Assembly (NCBI GenBank): GCA_037951105.1
Contig: JBAMJV010009651.1
Coordinates: 20,811 to 84,810 of the forward strand
DNA length: 64,000 nt
Direction: 5' to 3'
DNA from: Echinarachnius parma
Lineage: Eukaryota; Echinodermata; Echinoidea; Clypeasteroida; Echinarachniidae
Part shown: one piece after another, positions 23,866 through 36,900 of the stretch
Layout: each line of letters opens with the position of its first letter
Numbering within the stretch: the stretch's first letter is position 1
The notes under the pieces: model-generated
What the model was told of the DNA's origin: nothing
The model's database searches: none
What the model saw: the letters and a program-made list of their open reading frames with translations, nothing else
Position numbers and translations under genes: made by a program

Positions 23866-26366
23866 ATCATCTGCTGATGTTTATATGATAATGTGTGTAA
23901 AACTGTTAATTGTATTGTTCATATTTTGTATTGTTCATATTTTTTACTTGCTTAGTTATAATCCCTCCCTGAATAAATCAACTTGTGAGGATGGGCCATT
24001 AATGATTAGATTTTTTTTTTTCCCACTATAGGGTACGTAAACATGGGTGTATGTGTTTGTGGGTGTGTGTGTGTGTTTGTGGGCGTGTATGTGTGTGTGT
24101 ATTAAAACAAATAAGATGGTATTTGATAAATAATATTAGAACGAGGGACTGTTATGTTGAATCATATTATGGATAATGGACAGGTTAAACCCGTTGCATA
24201 CTTTTTAAACCTTGGTATGAGATGATTTAGGTTTGATACAATTTTGTGAGGTAGACTTAATAAATTATAATATTAATTTATATCTTTTGGATACAAAATT
24301 AAGTTTTAAGGATGTACCATCAAGAAAAATATATGATTATTTTATTAAAGAATTGCAAAAGTCATATGATTTACAGATAAGGGATGGACAAAATGATTTT
24401 AATTTTATAGATAAAGAAAGGTATGAATATTTTGTTCAGACCAAGAATAACATTAACGATTGAGAAACAGAGAGAGTTGCAATTTAAGTTAAAAGAATTG
24501 ATTTAAGTATGTATTTTGTAAACATTATTTGTTAAGAATGTGAGCAGCGGGGCAGGGGGGAGAGGGTGAGTGTGCAGGGGGTGGGGGGAGGGGGCGGTGG
24601 GAGGGGGAGGTGGGGGTGGGAGAAGTACCATGTCTTACTTCTTTTTATTTTTTGTTAAATCTCCATTGTGTTTAATTTTTTTGTGAATTACACTTGATTT
24701 GTACACTTAAGATGTAAACTTGTATTATTTAAAATGTTATTCAATTGTAAATGTTATGTTAATTTGGAGAAATAAAAATCACTTAAAAAAGAAAAAAATG
24801 TGTCTTTTTCTGTGTGTGTGTGTTTTCGAGTGTGTGTGTTTTTGTGTGTGTATGTGTGTGTGTAAGTTATTGTGATTAAACGTTGCTTGTCCGTACTCAT
24901 GTTTCTGCGTACGTCGTGGCGGGAGGTGGGGGGGGGGGGGGGGGGTGTCAGTCATAATTAATTCGTCACAAATAGATACTCATATTGTACTACATATGTG
25001 TTTATACTTTGCATTGGTATATTTTTTATTCAATCATGTCAAACTTTGGGCGGCACACCCTTGTCAGTACAGCCGTTTTTAATATTATATTATATTATAT
25101 GTATAATACATGATCGAGAGGTCCAGTACGAAATATATACAGTTTTTAACAAAATACAAAATTAAATGACTAGCTACCAAGGAATTGTTACATCTCCTCA
25201 TTTTGTGTAAGGAGCAAAAATATGTTATATCATCCGCATTGCTTCTCTGCTCTCTACCCGGGAGTATACTTAAAAATGTATACCTGGGCCCATAATCATG
25301 AAAGCCCGCTAGCTTAGCGCCTTGCTAAGTCTTTTTTTGGATGACGTGGCTACGAATTAAACACAATATATTTTAGTTGCCAACTAGGGTTAACTTAGTG
25401 GGTACCGAATGCTTACCCAGCTAACCCTAGTTGGGGACTAGGAAAATGTATTTTGCTCAATAAACAGCGCAATTAAAATACACTTGGCACGTAATTCAGC
25501 GAGCGGGATTTCATGAATATGGGGTCAGGTCGGGCATAGTAATTAGCCTTTGTATATATATATATTGGTTGGCTGCCAGTAGCTAGTAAGCTCCCCGGTG
25601 GGTAGAGATAACGCACAATACAATCATGTGGGTTTAATATATCTGTAACCAGTGGCAAAAAGTACTCATGTGCTCCAAAAAAGTATAATCAGTTCATGGA
25701 CGAACAATAATCGCTTTAATTAGTATAGAAAAGTTTATCTACGTTAGATATTAAGTAACCAACATGAGCTCACTCTCTTATATCATTGCTTTTTTGGAAT
25801 GTTCTACTCTCCTAACAGAAATATAAATTTAAAATGCAATTAAACATTAATATAGTTACATGTCTTGTTGAATGATATACGTAACTGGTGTCGGAATCAG
25901 CAAATCGTTACATGTTACATTTTGGGGGGGCAAAAGGGAATAACAAATTGTCTTCGCAAACTCCCGCACACTTACAACATCCGATGCAGCAGAAATAAAC
26001 GTAGTCAATGTTTATAAATGTCAATATTTGTCTGGAGAAATAATGTTTGACGGGTAGGATATTTTTTTATAAAAGTAATTACATTTCTTTTAATAAATGT
26101 ATTGAGCTACGAATATTTATACCAAATTAACATTAAAACATTTCCTTTCATAACAAATAATTCAAATACAGGGTTTGTTCAAGTTCTTTGGAAAAAAGTA
26201 AGTTTTATCAAACGTTAATGGTCTTTCAAGCTTGACTGTCCTCAATCGTCACGGCGGTGACGATGATACGATCAAAGGGATTAACCAAGCATTGATACCA
26301 TATCGTTGTATTTTCCATATGAACGGATGAATGAATGTGTTAAAAGTCGATGACTGTCCACGATAT
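23866..26366. other. Intergenic, no gene seen; LINE-like 3' fragment and G-rich tract
   Basis: 24226-24790: one open frame of about 70 codons (KDVPSRKIYDYFIKELQKSY), then AATAAA and an A-rich tail, possibly a LINE 3' end. 24545-24620 is a purine/G-rich tract, 24060-24100 and 24810-24870 are GT repeats, 24928-24945 is poly-G. The rest is unassigned. Confidence 0.5.
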
Positions 26367-27349
26367 ATAGGTTTTCCCGGTCAAATTCGTAAAAACAGCA
26401 GCCAAACTGACGATTCGATCATTCAAATTAGAGCGATTTTTTCTTCAAGTGCTGTTCGCTATATTCATTTTCACTTCAAGAGCATTCAAATTCGTTAATA
26501 GGCATTTGATTTTGTACTCCTGTTCATTCAAATTAGCTTTTTTATCGTTCAAATTAACACTGCACAATCGTCATTCAATTTCGCGCTGGTATAGAAGAGC
26601 AACAAATCTGTACCTCAATCAACATTCAAATTAGTTTATAGGCACCCGATTTCGCACATTAAGCATTCTAATTGGTTTGGTATATAAATATTCCCTTTTC
26701 ATATCATTTTTGCATTTGTTCTCAATTTTTTATTTATTCATTGTGATGTTTCACACACTACTGTGCTAATTCAAAGACATATATTCCCCAAAAGTGTGAT
26801 AAGTACATATTGTGCATGTGAATCACAGTGAATTTCATAATGAATTATATACAATCTCATTAATTTCAACAGTTTTTATTTGAATAAATGCTTATACATG
26901 TATATCTATTCTTCATTTAATTTATCTATCAATTTCATCATTATTCATCATGTCGATTTTTCTTTGTTTTGTTTGATTAATTTAATTAAAACATACCGCC
27001 CTCTATATGTTTTCTTTTGTCATTTACATAGTAAGTGTACGCCTATGACGAATTAAAATGCCCACTTTTTACAAAAGCTTGCCTATTGACGAATTTGAAT
27101 GCCTGAATGCCCACGACAACATTTTCCGCTCTAAATTGGATGCTCTTTGAGCGACGATTTAAATTGGATGCTCCTTTTTAATTTTATTTTGGCCGGAATT
27201 TACGATCGCGTGCTTTAAAAGTTAAATTGAATGACCATTTTAGTAAATCAAATGATGATCCCAATCATCAGTCAATTTCGTGCTAAATTGAATGATCGAA
27301 TCGTCAGTTTGGCTGTTGTTTTTACGAATTTGACCGGGAAAACCTATAG
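26367..27349. mobile_element. Family Z TIR element, full length, about 980 bp
   Basis: Ends TATAGGTTTTCCCGGTCAAA and its reverse complement. Inside are many spaced copies of a box near CATTCAAATTNG in both orientations. No transposase frame. Other copies: 2550-3060 (partial) and 54155-55437. Confidence 0.85.
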
Positions 27350-28272
27350 TATGTCAATGGTCCGACTTCTGTGTAATAAGCTGATGATATAACTGTGAAA
27401 TGTTGGAAGAGCGCTCTAATGTAATACACCCAAAGAATTAAAAATGATTTACAGAATGTGAGGTGGCGCTGTTTGTTATTACAAATTTGTAAGATTCATT
27501 TATTGTGCTTCCTACCCGTTATCAATGTACATGCAGTCAAGAATTCATAAAATAATCGATATTGAGAATGTATTTTTCATTTAACTTCATTTTATTTTAT
27601 TTCCACCACCGGAATGAAAAACATACAAATAATAACGCCATAGTACAAGCGATGCTCAAAAGATATAAAACACAAACCAGAAAGGTGTATTACTACACAC
27701 ACACATACCATAGGCGTCGATTTATTCTCGCCATTGGGGGGGATAATACGTCATTTCGACCATCTTCGGAGAGGGATTGAAGTGACCAACAAAGCAGCGT
27801 GGCACACTCATGTATACCATCATGTTTGGTACTCAGACGCACACTATCACTAATAGATGAACATAAGTACTGCACTTAACTTTCATACACAAACCCCTAC
27901 ACGCACGTACACAAAAACATACATGCAGACAGACCGACGGACAATCAAACAGACCTTCGTACATCCATTCAAAATGACTAAATAACACTATCGGCTATGC
28001 CGATAGTATTATGCATTGCAGAACAATAATAACTAATTTCATTTTAATATTAATGTCACTGATTGAACTATGTCTACAAACATTTTCCTATAGAGGGGAA
28101 CATATTACTAACATATATTTTTTAATATTATTTTAAGAGGAAACTGATATGCAACAATCATATAATATTGCATTATCTATATGAATGTTAATACGTGTGA
28201 TTTGCGGTTGCACCATGTATAAGGAGATGATTAGTAAGCCCTGAGATGGACTGTTGGTATTCTGTCTAGGAT

Positions 28273-28373
28273 AGTCCTAAAAAGGACTGTAGTAGTCCTG
28301 TAAAGGACTGGTGGTAGTCCTGGAAAGGACTGTTGGTATTCTTTCTTGAGCTTGTAGTTCTGACAAGAACTAC
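28273..28373. repeat. Array of four short stem-loops
   Basis: 28273-28288, 28294-28309 and 28316-28331 are each AGTCCT-N4-AGGACT; 28354-28373 is GTAGTTC-loop-GAACTAC. Present only in copy 2 of the duplication. Confidence 0.8.
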
Positions 28374-28584
28374 AGCGCCGGTATAGTTATTGACAGGAGA
28401 GGGATGGTGGTAGAAGGGGCTCGACGTTTCGAACATATCAATTTCATAATACAATACACACTCCATTTTGACAGCACCAATCTAACGATCCGGAGGTATC
28501 GGGTTCAATTTCTAGCGAAGCACAATTTATTTGCTCACTTTATTTACAGAATATACAAATTATAAATAATCAATTTTCTTACAG

Positions 28585-28888
28585 TTGGCGAAAGGGCGCA
28601 ACATCATCGCTAGAGGGAACGACGCCATCTGGACAAGGCAAGGAATCAAGCCCAGACAACTCGACACCCCTTCACCTGTACGAAGAGCTGGTGAAGGCAC
28701 CAACTGCCCCCGCTCCCCCTCTGACCAATCCTTCGGCAGGTAGTTCCAACGTCAATGATGGAGCATACGAGAATGCTGCAGTAACTGCGTCCTCAGAAGA
28801 CGAACCTCGCATTTTCCGGGGTCGTGCCAAGCCCCCTGTCAAGAATGAAGCGAAGGATGACCTAGAGTATGAAACTCCCTTTGTTTGA
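28585..28888 (+). CDS. Duplicate terminal exon of gene A (possible alternative last exon)
   Basis: A copy of exon 14 with the same acceptor, the same 304-nt length, the same phase and an intact stop. Four residues differ (P to S, LS to IF, I to N), all outside the tyrosine motifs, and there are a few silent changes. It lies 6.8 kb downstream in the same orientation and could be spliced from exon 13 as an alternative end, or could be an unused duplicate. AATAAA follows the stop. No other gene A exons were found between the copies. Confidence 0.75.
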
Positions 28889-30295
28889 AAAGTGGAATTT
28901 CCTATAATAAAGGTTTTCTTATTCGTAGCCCGATTAGAATATAAATGGGAAAGAAAACTGTCAAGCGTTAGATTGTCAAAAAGGTGTCAAACGTTACTGT
29001 ACATAGTGGGTAAAACCTTCGTGTTATGATTACTATAAGTATCACTTATATTACTACTCATTCTATCGTGCTTTAATGATTGAAGATATCTTAAATTATC
29101 TTGAAAGAGGGCGTTTAAATTAATACTCAAACATCAACTTCTTTCTGCCAACAAAAAATTCAACTGAACATTCTTCTGAAAATAAACATCCTATTGCAAA
29201 ACTATCAATACCAATTGAATCCCCGACTGGACTCTTTTCAACCTTCCTCGGCAAAAACGTACAAACTATTAATTCATATTTATATACATGTATATCTGTT
29301 CCTTCTTGGGGGATGTTTTCACACCAGTGTCCTGTTTCATAAAACCTTGTCAACTCTTGTTGTCCAATTATGGTTATTTTATACATGAAAACGACTGTTG
29401 TTGTCATGTTAGCGGACTATTACAAAAATGTACTGTTTTAATAATAGTCCACGCTGATTGGATGTTGGATAAGTATTTTCAATAATTATAGATTTACAAC
29501 AATAGGAACATTTTTTTTTAAACAGGACACATATCTATATCTATATATATATGAGAGATATTATTTATACAATGCTTTCACGTGAATAAGTTCAACATCG
29601 TTGGAAAATTGTAATAAATCAGCTATTCAAATTCAGTGGCCGAAATGCACTACGTCGGCAGAATTTTTTTTTCTTCATATTTTCCTGGATATTCTTGTCA
29701 TTCTTTATGTCTAAATTAACGCGTTGTTTGACAAGTTGATCTAACATTTCACGTTGTTGTCATCACTATCTGCTAGGAACTATACACATGATATGTCAAT
29801 TGGATACCAGCCATTCTCTCTTTCAATTTAATGAAGAAGCCCCCCTTTCTACGTCAGTGGGTCTTTATTATCTGATGTTACTATTTTATCAGGTTGAAAT
29901 CTAGCTGCGCAGATTCACCTGAATGAGTGCATGATGCCTGGTGTATGGGATATGTGAATGGGTGTGTACCCTTGTACAATATGTGACGTTATTGGTGGTA
30001 GTATGGGTTTTTATTGATTCATTGATTCTTTGTTATTATACGTTTCGTATAAGTGTGATCATTTTAAATTTCATTAGTTCATAATAGGCTATGCTTGTAA
30101 ATTTATTCCGTTGTATTTTTCACAATGGGTTTGGAATATTATTGCTAATCTTTTTGCAGGATTCCGTACCCTAAAAGGTAGAAAAGGTACGATTAGAAGA
30201 ATTTGTGGATGGGTGCATGGTGTAGAAGAGGGATATTATAATTATACCAGAATGACTTTCATTATTTTGTCAACAGTGTTATACGTAGTGAATTA

Positions 30296-30893
30296 AAGGT
30301 AGCGTTGAGTATTGGTATTTCCCGAAGTGCACCCCGATATAATTTTGCGAGAAAATCCAAAGTAGAACGCTTGTCCGGGAACAAGGAAACAGCTAGTTGT
30401 AATGTAAATGGGATGAGAGATAGAAGCTCAAAGGTTAGGGTGTCGTGAATTGTATTGCGACATCAAAAGACCGTTCTCATTGTTCAATTAAAATTGGATT
30501 AAAAATGTATTTTCCCTTAATGTGTGGGTATCTTTTTTAAAATATAGTTGCCCATACAGCGCATATCAAAGTCGATATACCAACTGTTTTAATATTCGTT
30601 AAATATATCTATGTATGAATTTCAACACACGGATATTTATTTTTGTTTTCTCGAAATTGAAATGAATGTTTGAACTTGTTAGTTCATTATGTTATACAAT
30701 TAACGTTCTGTTAACAATTTGGGCGCCATCTCTTAGAGAATTCAAATCGTATGCAAATAAAATGTCCACTTTTACTTCAATATCATTATCATTTGAAAAG
30801 AACTGCAACAATTTTCAAACTGTCAAATAACCCTTAAAAGCAACTTTTTTTAAAATCCTGATCTAGATTTCAATTTGTTTAGACGATACTTAC
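30296..30893. other. Expected TM5 region of gene B; none seen
   Basis: On the minus strand this AT-rich stretch has no phase-2 acceptor followed by an adhesion-GPCR TM5-like frame. Confidence 0.5.
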
Positions 30894-30960
30894 TATTCGG
30901 TGTTAGCATAGTCCTTCCATCGTACAGCAGCTGTTATGATAACGATCCCCGAGGGGACGC
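30894..30960 (-). CDS. Gene B: TM4 exon, last one visible
   Basis: 67 nt, phase 1-2, acceptor TTACATAG and strong donor GTAAGT. The junction gives VGWGVPSGIVIITAAVRW, the TM4 G-W-G-x-P motif of adhesion GPCRs, then KDYANTE. A TM5 exon starting in phase 2 should follow on the minus strand below 30894, but none was recognised. Confidence 0.85.
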
Positions 30961-33900
30961 CTATGTAAAAGATAATGGAATTGTTACTTGCGTTTCCACT
31001 GAATAATAGGTGAAATATATCCCGATAATATGTAATTAACTACCCTTTTTCAGAATAGCAAAGAATAGCAAAAATGTTCTTCTTCAGCATAATTATTATC
31101 ATTGTCAATCTTCTTTAGTTTTCGTTCCCGCAAGATTATGCATTTGAATACATGATGACGTAATACTCTTACCCCATCCAACGAGACAGCACTTGAGGAG
31201 TAGTCTTGGTGTGTATGCGTTCATGACACGGACAAACATGAGGTACATGTTGAATGCCTCCACACCCATCCATGTGATCGAAGCCAGGCAGAGGAAATGG
31301 AGCAAGATGGCGACCGTGGTGCAACCTCCTCCCCAGGAAGGCCTGTCGATGCCGATGACGAATGCGAGATACAGGCCGAGCAAACTGGAGGCGAGGTTGA
31401 CGAGAATCTGCGAGGGGAGTTTCTTCCTTAAAGTTCTGTTGAAATAAAGTAAATGCTGTTGTACACATAGTCCCATGCTGTTGTTACTATATGATGCCTT
31501 AAAAGTCCATGTCCCCAATCCCCAACTAAACCCAACCCTGATTCTGATCATAACCATAATCATTATCACTTCCCATTATCCTAATTCATAACCGAAACCT
31601 TATCCACAAAATAGTTATATAACACACACTTGACTAGACTAACAACTAACAAGTGGATGCGAAACACACTGCAGTTAACCATTGCACATTCTTGAAAACC
31701 AAATTAAGCATACCACTAGACAACACTGCGCGATTTCTTCTTTCTTCTCATACAGGATGCAGATCTACACGTCAGGGAAGTTAAAAACCATCTGAAATAC
31801 TTTAAAGGGGAATGAAACGCTGCAATGTTTGCATACTGTAACTGATAAGTGCATACTTATAGAAATAGAAACAATCGATCGTAAGTTACAATCAATTGTA
31901 AGTCAGATCATGTGTTCCAAAGCCGCGAATCTGATTGGTTGAAACGCGCAAAGTTTCTGACTTACAATCAAGTGTAACTTACAATCGACAGTATCCCTTT
32001 CTGCAACGGGACCTTAGTGTTTCATACCTGATTCCGAGTAAGAGGCAGAGGGTTACAACCAGACAGATGATGGAGATGGAACAACCAATCACACTGAGCA
32101 TATCCAGCGTCTTGGTAGTAATACCACCCTGGACGTCCTGTATCAAATAGATAATACATGAAGAGCTTAGTTCCAAAAATGCGCTAAATCCACTTTCGGT
32201 AAGTTAACGATATCAGTACATCAATAAGCTACGTATAACTATCCAAACTTTAGGACTAACCACTTAATCAAAATCAAACTATAGAAAGTTTCTTTTTTCA
32301 TATTCCAATAGGAATGTGTACAAAACTGGGCAAAAAAACCTATTTTTATCGAAAATGAAAAAGTGGATTTATAGCATCTTTTGGAATTAAGCCCTTTAAA
32401 TATACTCGATTTATATAATCCCTATATAGTAGTATGTTTTTTCATAACCTCATCATTACCCCGGTCGTCGGACACACTCACAATCAATCCTCACATAACG
32501 TGCATGTTCAGCTCCCTTCGGAGCAAGGCATTCTGGCAGCCACAGGGCGATCACAACGGCATACAAGTGCATTTGCATACACGTTCCACTCATACACTCA
32601 CATGTTTACACCTGGGTAGAGAGGAGCAATTGTGAATTAATTGTCTTGCTGAGCATGCTGAAGGACAAACGCAACGGAAAATACACTGGATTCGAACTCG
32701 ATATCTCACGATCGGAAAGCGCGCGCTCTACCAATCTTTCCACACCACATCCAATGATTTGAAATGATTTAGTCATGTCATCACAATTGCTGAAACTCAT
32801 AGCGTAGCTTGGGGTAGAGAAGAAGAACAGAAGAATGGGGATATATATCTCTCCATGTTTGATCATGGGCGAACGGATATTTTTCAGGGGGCTGGGGTTT
32901 TTGTGCCCGAATGATTTTCCTTTTCACCTGACAAGCAATTATCTTCGCCACTTTGGAGCTCGAATACGATATGTATTATGATGGTTCAGCACAAAAATAT
33001 TACACGATTTAGTGGGATAGGACACAATTTTGCCCGAATGTAAACTTATCTTGCCCTAATATGACATGGTTTGTATCATTATTATATGACATGGTTTTCC
33101 TGACTATGACACATATTTCCCATGATATGCCCATTAAGGAGGCTACGGGGTTGGGGGGGGGGGGGGGTGGGGGGGGGGGGGGGGGGGTTGGCAGCCATCC
33201 CGCCCACGAAACCCTCATGATAAATATAATGATACGAACCAAGAGAACCGCAAAGCTAGTGAGATGGTTGCACCAGCAAGACACAGTCCCATCCTGTAGC
33301 GATGTCTCTCCTGTCCGGCACCCTCTATCGGACCACGTGCCTCCATCCATCTCGCCCCAGAAAGAGCAGGTTGCTATGGTCACATCTTCCCTTGAATCCC
33401 CACCAGAATGACCAGATGATATCTCCTGTGATGCCTGGAGAGACTGGGTTAGATGAGTTGATACTCTTGAAATTGATGATATGTTTATGTTTACTGTTGT
33501 ATACTTACCTAGAATATCGCTGTTGTATAATCGGTGTAATTTTGTCATCCTTGTGAAAATGTAATAACATTGTGCGATTTTAGAGCCAAATGTTACGTCT
33601 GATGAATGGTTGTTAAAATATGTTGTTTTGTGATTCGAAAGTTTTACGTTAAATGGATGTTATATGGCCAAGTTATGAAAATTCAAATTGGTATTCCCCT
33701 ACTCATGCACTAACTTTGTACACGGTTATGACTATCTAGTTGATAGTTAAAAAACCCAGAATACTTCAATGGTATTTTTTTAACGAAAGAGACATTTGAA
33801 GAAAAAAAGACAGTTCCATGCTTTGGTTTGTTATACGAATACAAAACTAATTGAGAAAACTTCTAGATTTAAACTTGATTTTTGTGAACAATGTTACTAG

Positions 33901-36900
33901 ATCCATTCAACCCGGTCAGGACTTGTACCCCCAAAATACTCGGGTTAGCACGGTTAGGGTCGTTGACATTTTTGAAGAATGCATGAGTGTTAAATCATGC
34001 AATATATTTTAGCTTAACAGTGACTGTCATGGGACCCGTTGCAAAGAGGTGCAATCGTTTTAAAGTACATGTAGTAATCAATTACAAGTCAGAAAATAGA
34101 CACATTTATTTGAACCAATCAGATGTGCGCATTTAGTGACGTGCTCTTTACGCAACTTTACAAATGATTGCAGTTCTTGTAACATAACAAAAATACAAAT
34201 TACAACCGACAACATTCAAAATTTAATAGGATGTAAATGGCGAACCTTGTTTATCGGAAAAGTAAAAGCAATTTCATCCCCAATAGGCAGGTTTTCAATC
34301 ACAGCGCCCTCAACCGTCACGGAAAGGACAGGGGAACCAACGAATGAAGTACTCGAGAGACTCTCGTTACTACCATCCGCATCTGAGCTTTTAGACTGGA
34401 ATAACTGTGCTCTTGTCATCAGATATACACTTACTGGAATACTCCTGTTGCGTCCTGGAACATTCAACGTATAAGACAATGTCATTATTTTATTAGTTAA
34501 CTTAAGATTGCAATGGAGGCCTTTTGGTGGCTACTAACATTTTGCCATTGCCCATCCGAGTTTAGGTTTTGGGCTTGGAGTATTAATTGTGTTGCAGTAA
34601 GGAAATACATATCATCTGCGACGTTCAATTTTGTCGAAATAAAATTGAATTAATACATAACATCAAAACATTTGTTTCCCTTGTGTCAAATTGATATTTA
34701 CATAGGAAAGCACGTACAAATTGTAAATAAAGTATGTCAAACTATTCGAAAATTGTAGGAAATAAGTCATTATTTTGAGCTTTTTGGTTCTACAAAAGCA
34801 AAATAAACTAATAATATGTGCATGGAACTTTCCAAATTGTTTTCTTTATGCAATTAATGAATAGTTAAGCACGGTTCTCTAATGAAACGATTGTTGGATA
34901 AGGGTGAGCGCCAAATGACTGTCAAAATGCAAATACTATTTTAGGGCTCTGAACCTTGTAATCCGATGTAAAGACAGTCCAATATTGTACTACGATTAAA
35001 GGGGAAGGAACTCCTAGCCTTTTGACTTTATACTGGATGTGATGAGAGCATAACTCTTGTCATTTCTAGTCAATTATTTCCTCATGAATATTCCCAATAA
35101 TGAAAATAATCAATATTTTATGGCCCACTGTCGTCTGCTTTCAATGCCAACAGGAGGCGGTCATTTCTTCAACTTCTCGCGGTGAAATGACGTGTCAGGC
35201 GGAGAACACAATAGCGGGTTACGATAATGCTATTGTGTTCTCCGCCTGCCACGTCATTTCACCGCGAGTAGTTGAAGAAATGGCCGCCTCCTATGGGCAT
35301 TGAAAGCAGACGACAGTGGTCCATAAAATATTGATTATTTTTGTAATCGGGAATATTCAGGAGGAAATAAGTGACTAGCAATGATACTAGTTATGCTCTC
35401 ATCACATCCAGTAAGTCAAAAGGATAAGGGTTAATTCCCCTTTAACAATACGCACTCACCTGCAACTCCTTTGACTACCGATCGCGGGAGAGATACAGTT
35501 GTCACGCCCTCTGCTTCCGATGGTGTGTCCTTATTGGCTGCGAAGTCAATGGCGTCATTGCTACCATGACCGTTCGGTTTGATCGTTGCGGATATTGGGA
35601 AGGATTGCTCATCCACCTGTACGTAAATGTTACCAATGGTTCTCAACATTTATTTGATCGTTTTCAATACGATATTTTGAAATGCGTATTGGCAAATCTG
35701 TATCAGTTGGATAACAGGAGTGTCAATATCAACTGTCACAACAAGGTGTCCATATTAACGGTAATTAGAACCATGCAGCCTCGACCTGCATGGGTCATAT
35801 CTAGTTGTAAAATAAATGTAATACAAGGCTTAAAGCAGAAATATAACCGAAACAAATACGATTGAGAACAGAAAATGAACACTCCCGACATGCCCGATAT
35901 GATACTGAGTCAATGACCAGATAAAATGTTTCCAAGTTTTATTCGTTTTTTTTTTATAGAATGACCTTAGCTAAATTAAGGATAAAATACAAAAAAGTCT
36001 TAGTGACCTTTACTGCCGCCACCACAATGTTATCCCCGCTGAACGTGAAGTTGTTGGTTGAGCTTTGTTGGACAGCTGTAAGCAGGGTATCCACAGTGGA
36101 AAGGAGAGAAGCAGAGGCCTCATCACCCGGACCTGCATCCGTTGAATCAAAGGCGATATCCGGAATGTTCAGAATGTTGTCAACTGCGCCGATCACACTC
36201 TCTGAAACCTGCATAGGCAAATATGTGCATGCTTTATACCCTTAAACTGGACCCAACCGCTGGCACTTTTGCTTACTGTTGCTAACAAGTGCACAGTTCC
36301 CGTGCATGACTATAGTCGTATATTTCCTCTTGGCAATTACTAACTTTTATTTAATCACTTTCATCTGTTGACTGAACACTGGAGGCTGCCATGTTTTCCA
36401 ATAGTACCATATGAAACGTCATTCGATTTGCACTAACAAAAGTGGGTAACGTAACCACTGACATAGCAGCAAATTCAACAACAGCAGTTACATAACCCGC
36501 TTTTGTTAGTGCACACTCAGTTGCGCTCAGATGACGTACCATGCGATACCGTTGGAAAACACGGCAGCCACCAGTGATCAGTCAAAACAGTTCATAGTGG
36601 TTTAAGAAACAAAGAGTTTTTTTCATAATTAGTGATATCCAATTGGAGGACAATACCAGTCGAAGTGACAGCAATTATGCATTTACTAACCATAATCGAA
36701 CATTCCAGCGTTTCGTTTCCCTTTAAAGGGGAATCAAACACTAGAACGTGTGAACACTCTTACTGATAAGTGCACAAACGATAGTGAGTTATGAAACCAC
36801 CGACATAGCAGCAGACTCAAGAACAGTGGTTACCTAACCCGCTTGTGTTAGCACGCTCAGATGACGTTTCAAGTGGTAACGTTGGAAATCATGGCAGACT

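Larger units (their letters stand above)
28005..30295. repeat. Direct duplication, copy 2
   Basis: Aligns with 21215-23865. It carries its own insertion, about 28200-28480, with short stem-loops. Outside the exon it matches through the shared motifs TTCACAATGGGTTTG (30118 versus 23695) and CACAACATCGTTGGAA-like blocks, with more drift than the exon itself shows. Confidence 0.85.

Noticed and set aside
33009..33240. Proline-rich frame continuing past the GPS exon on the minus strand
   Set aside because: It is the translation of a poly-G tract in the intron; the TM1 exon at 32028-32137 joins the GPS exon in phase instead.
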